64,000 nt of DNA, from positions 7,986,501 through 8,050,500 of the forward strand of contig NC_087158.1 in assembly GCF_035594125.1 (NCBI RefSeq), given 5' to 3'. This document shows, piece by piece, positions 62,603 through 64,000 of this stretch (positions are counted from its first letter, which is position 1; each line of letters starts with the position of its first letter). Origin of the DNA: Scylla paramamosain (lineage: Eukaryota; Arthropoda; Malacostraca; Decapoda; Portunidae). Below the pieces are notes generated by a model. It was not told the origin of the DNA, searched no databases, and was given only the letters and a program-made list of their open reading frames with translations. The position numbers were made by a program, and so were the translations under genes.

Positions 62603-64000
62603 GTTATTCTTCTTCATAGGTACCGAGATGCCAAAATTCTGGCAAAATTCAGGGAAATTATGTGGAAAAAGAACATTATAAAAAAAAGTTAATTTTAGTT
62701 TTTTTTTTCGGACATTTATGTACCAAAACCTAAATTGCATGCAAAGCCACCTCTATAAGGAAATTAAACGACTTTACCAAAACCCTGTCTTTTGAGTGTT
62801 TTTCAGCATGTTAGGCACCAAAACAATAAATAATATGGAAGTCACTCTATATGGGAATCCAAAACAAAATCACTTAACACTTGTCTTTTCAGTGTTTTAA
62901 GTAGAAACACGCTAAAACGGATGCAAACAAACCAATATGAAGAAATAGAATAACATTGCCAAAAAAGGTATATTTTGAGTGTTTTTGAGCCTGTTACCTA
63001 CAAAAAACGCGAAAATGGATGCAAAGCACTCTATATTGGGAAACAAAAGGACATTACGAGAAACCTATATAAAGAGTGTTTTATAGTTTCACAACAACCA
63101 CAAGGCAAAAGTTTCTTAGATACCAAAATGCTGAAACTCATGAATAACACTCTTGATTGAGATACAGAACAACCTTACGAAAGCGTGTATTTTGAGTGTT
63201 TTTCACATTCTTAGTTACCAAAACACAAAATTGCATGCGAAACTAGGTTTATGTGAGGAAAAAATTATATTGCCAGAAAATGTCTTTTGAGTGTTTATGA
63301 GCGTGTTAGGCGATAAAGTACTTAAAAGAAGGGCAATCACATTACATGTGAATAAAACAAACTTTTACCAAGAACTTGCCGTTAAATATTTTTGAGTTCC
63401 TTACATACCAAAACGCTAAAACGAATGCAAAAAATCCTTTATGGAGAAACACAATAACACTACAAAAAACATGTATTTTGAGTGTTTTTGATCATGTTAC
63501 CTATAAAAACGCTTAAATACATGCAAAGAATCCTATGTTTGGGAAACGAAAGGACATTACGAGAAACGTGTATTATAAGAGTTTTTAAGTTACTTAAATA
63601 CCAAAAAGCTAAAACCCACAAGTGACACTCTTTATGAAGAAAGAAAAAAATAAAAATACAAATAAATAAATGAAATAAAAGAAAATAATATTTTTTTGTT
63701 TTTTTTGTTATTCATATTCATAGGTACCGAGATGCCAAAATTCTGTTAAAATTCAGGGAAATTATGTGGATAAAAGAACATTATCGAAAAAGTTAATTTT
63801 AGCTTTTTTTTCGGACTGTTATGTACCAAACCCTAAAATGCATGCAAAGTCATCTATATGGGGAAATTAAACGACTTTAAAAGAAAACTGTCTTTTGAGT
63901 GTTTTTAAGCATGTTAGGCACCAAAACGATAAATAATATGGAAGTCACTCTATATGGGAATCCAAAACAAAATTACTGAAAACGTGTCTTTTCAGTGTTT
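62322..64000 (+). repeat. HOR satellite after LINE copy C, running off the window
   Basis: HOR order resumes at monomer 7 with landmarks at 62619 and 63723 (1104 bp apart). It matches 2225-4000 collinearly with only a few per cent differences in the stretches compared, including the shortened monomer 4 (CAAGGCAAAAGTTTCTTAG). It continues past the window end. Confidence 0.9.

Overview
This window is eukaryotic, AT-rich, repeat-dominated DNA with no bacterial-style genes. The non-LTR retrotransposon families (a CR1/L2-like one and a Jockey-like one), a Penelope-like GIY-YIG fragment and very long dinucleotide tracts suggest an arthropod, most likely a decapod crustacean such as a crab. That assignment is inference from family resemblance, not a proven match. 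Almost every short open frame in the satellite parts is an artefact of the repeat.

Layout. The window is a nested set of inverted repeats. (1) 1-9350 is an almost perfect palindrome: arms 1-4065 and 5286-9350 around a 1.22 kb spacer, with only one substitution and one A-tract change noticed. The arms still pair at base 1, so the palindrome probably extends beyond the window. (2) 9206-21502 is satellite on the minus strand. It is matched in inverted orientation by plus-strand satellite at 39320-59790. (3) Between the two arrays lies a 17.8 kb non-satellite island, 21503-39319. (4) The right array is followed by a third copy of the left-end block (59791-64000), which carries a 1196 bp TTAA-flanked DNA transposon the other copies lack.

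The satellite is a higher-order repeat (HOR). Ten different monomers of about 97 bp each, one of them enlarged by an A/T tract, form a unit of about 1.1 kb. Sixteen unit landmarks occur in the right array, eight in the left, and several more at the ends. Unit lengths in the left and right arrays match one for one, including a shared short unit of about 0.91 kb, so the arrays are inverted copies of one ancestral block. The outer edges (9206-11480 and 57431-59790) hold older, diverged monomers without HOR order.

The central island holds a 456 bp (TA)n tract at its left edge, other microsatellites, a 107 bp minisatellite, a candidate MITE and broken non-LTR retrotransposons (27836-35862 plus; 37020-38512 minus). 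Two tRNA-derived SINE-like copies are also present. A 5'-truncated Penelope-like fragment abuts the right array and has a hammerhead-ribozyme-like motif near its 3' end. Two short splice-bounded coding-like segments (23085-23212, 24920-25051) are the only hints of host genes.

Inferred order of events: satellite HOR amplification; CR1/L2-like LINE insertion at the array edge; large inverted duplication; then, on the right only, insertion of the TTAA element, a deletion in the LINE and a 4.16 kb secondary array duplication; and most recently (or as an assembly artefact) the fold-back palindrome at the left.
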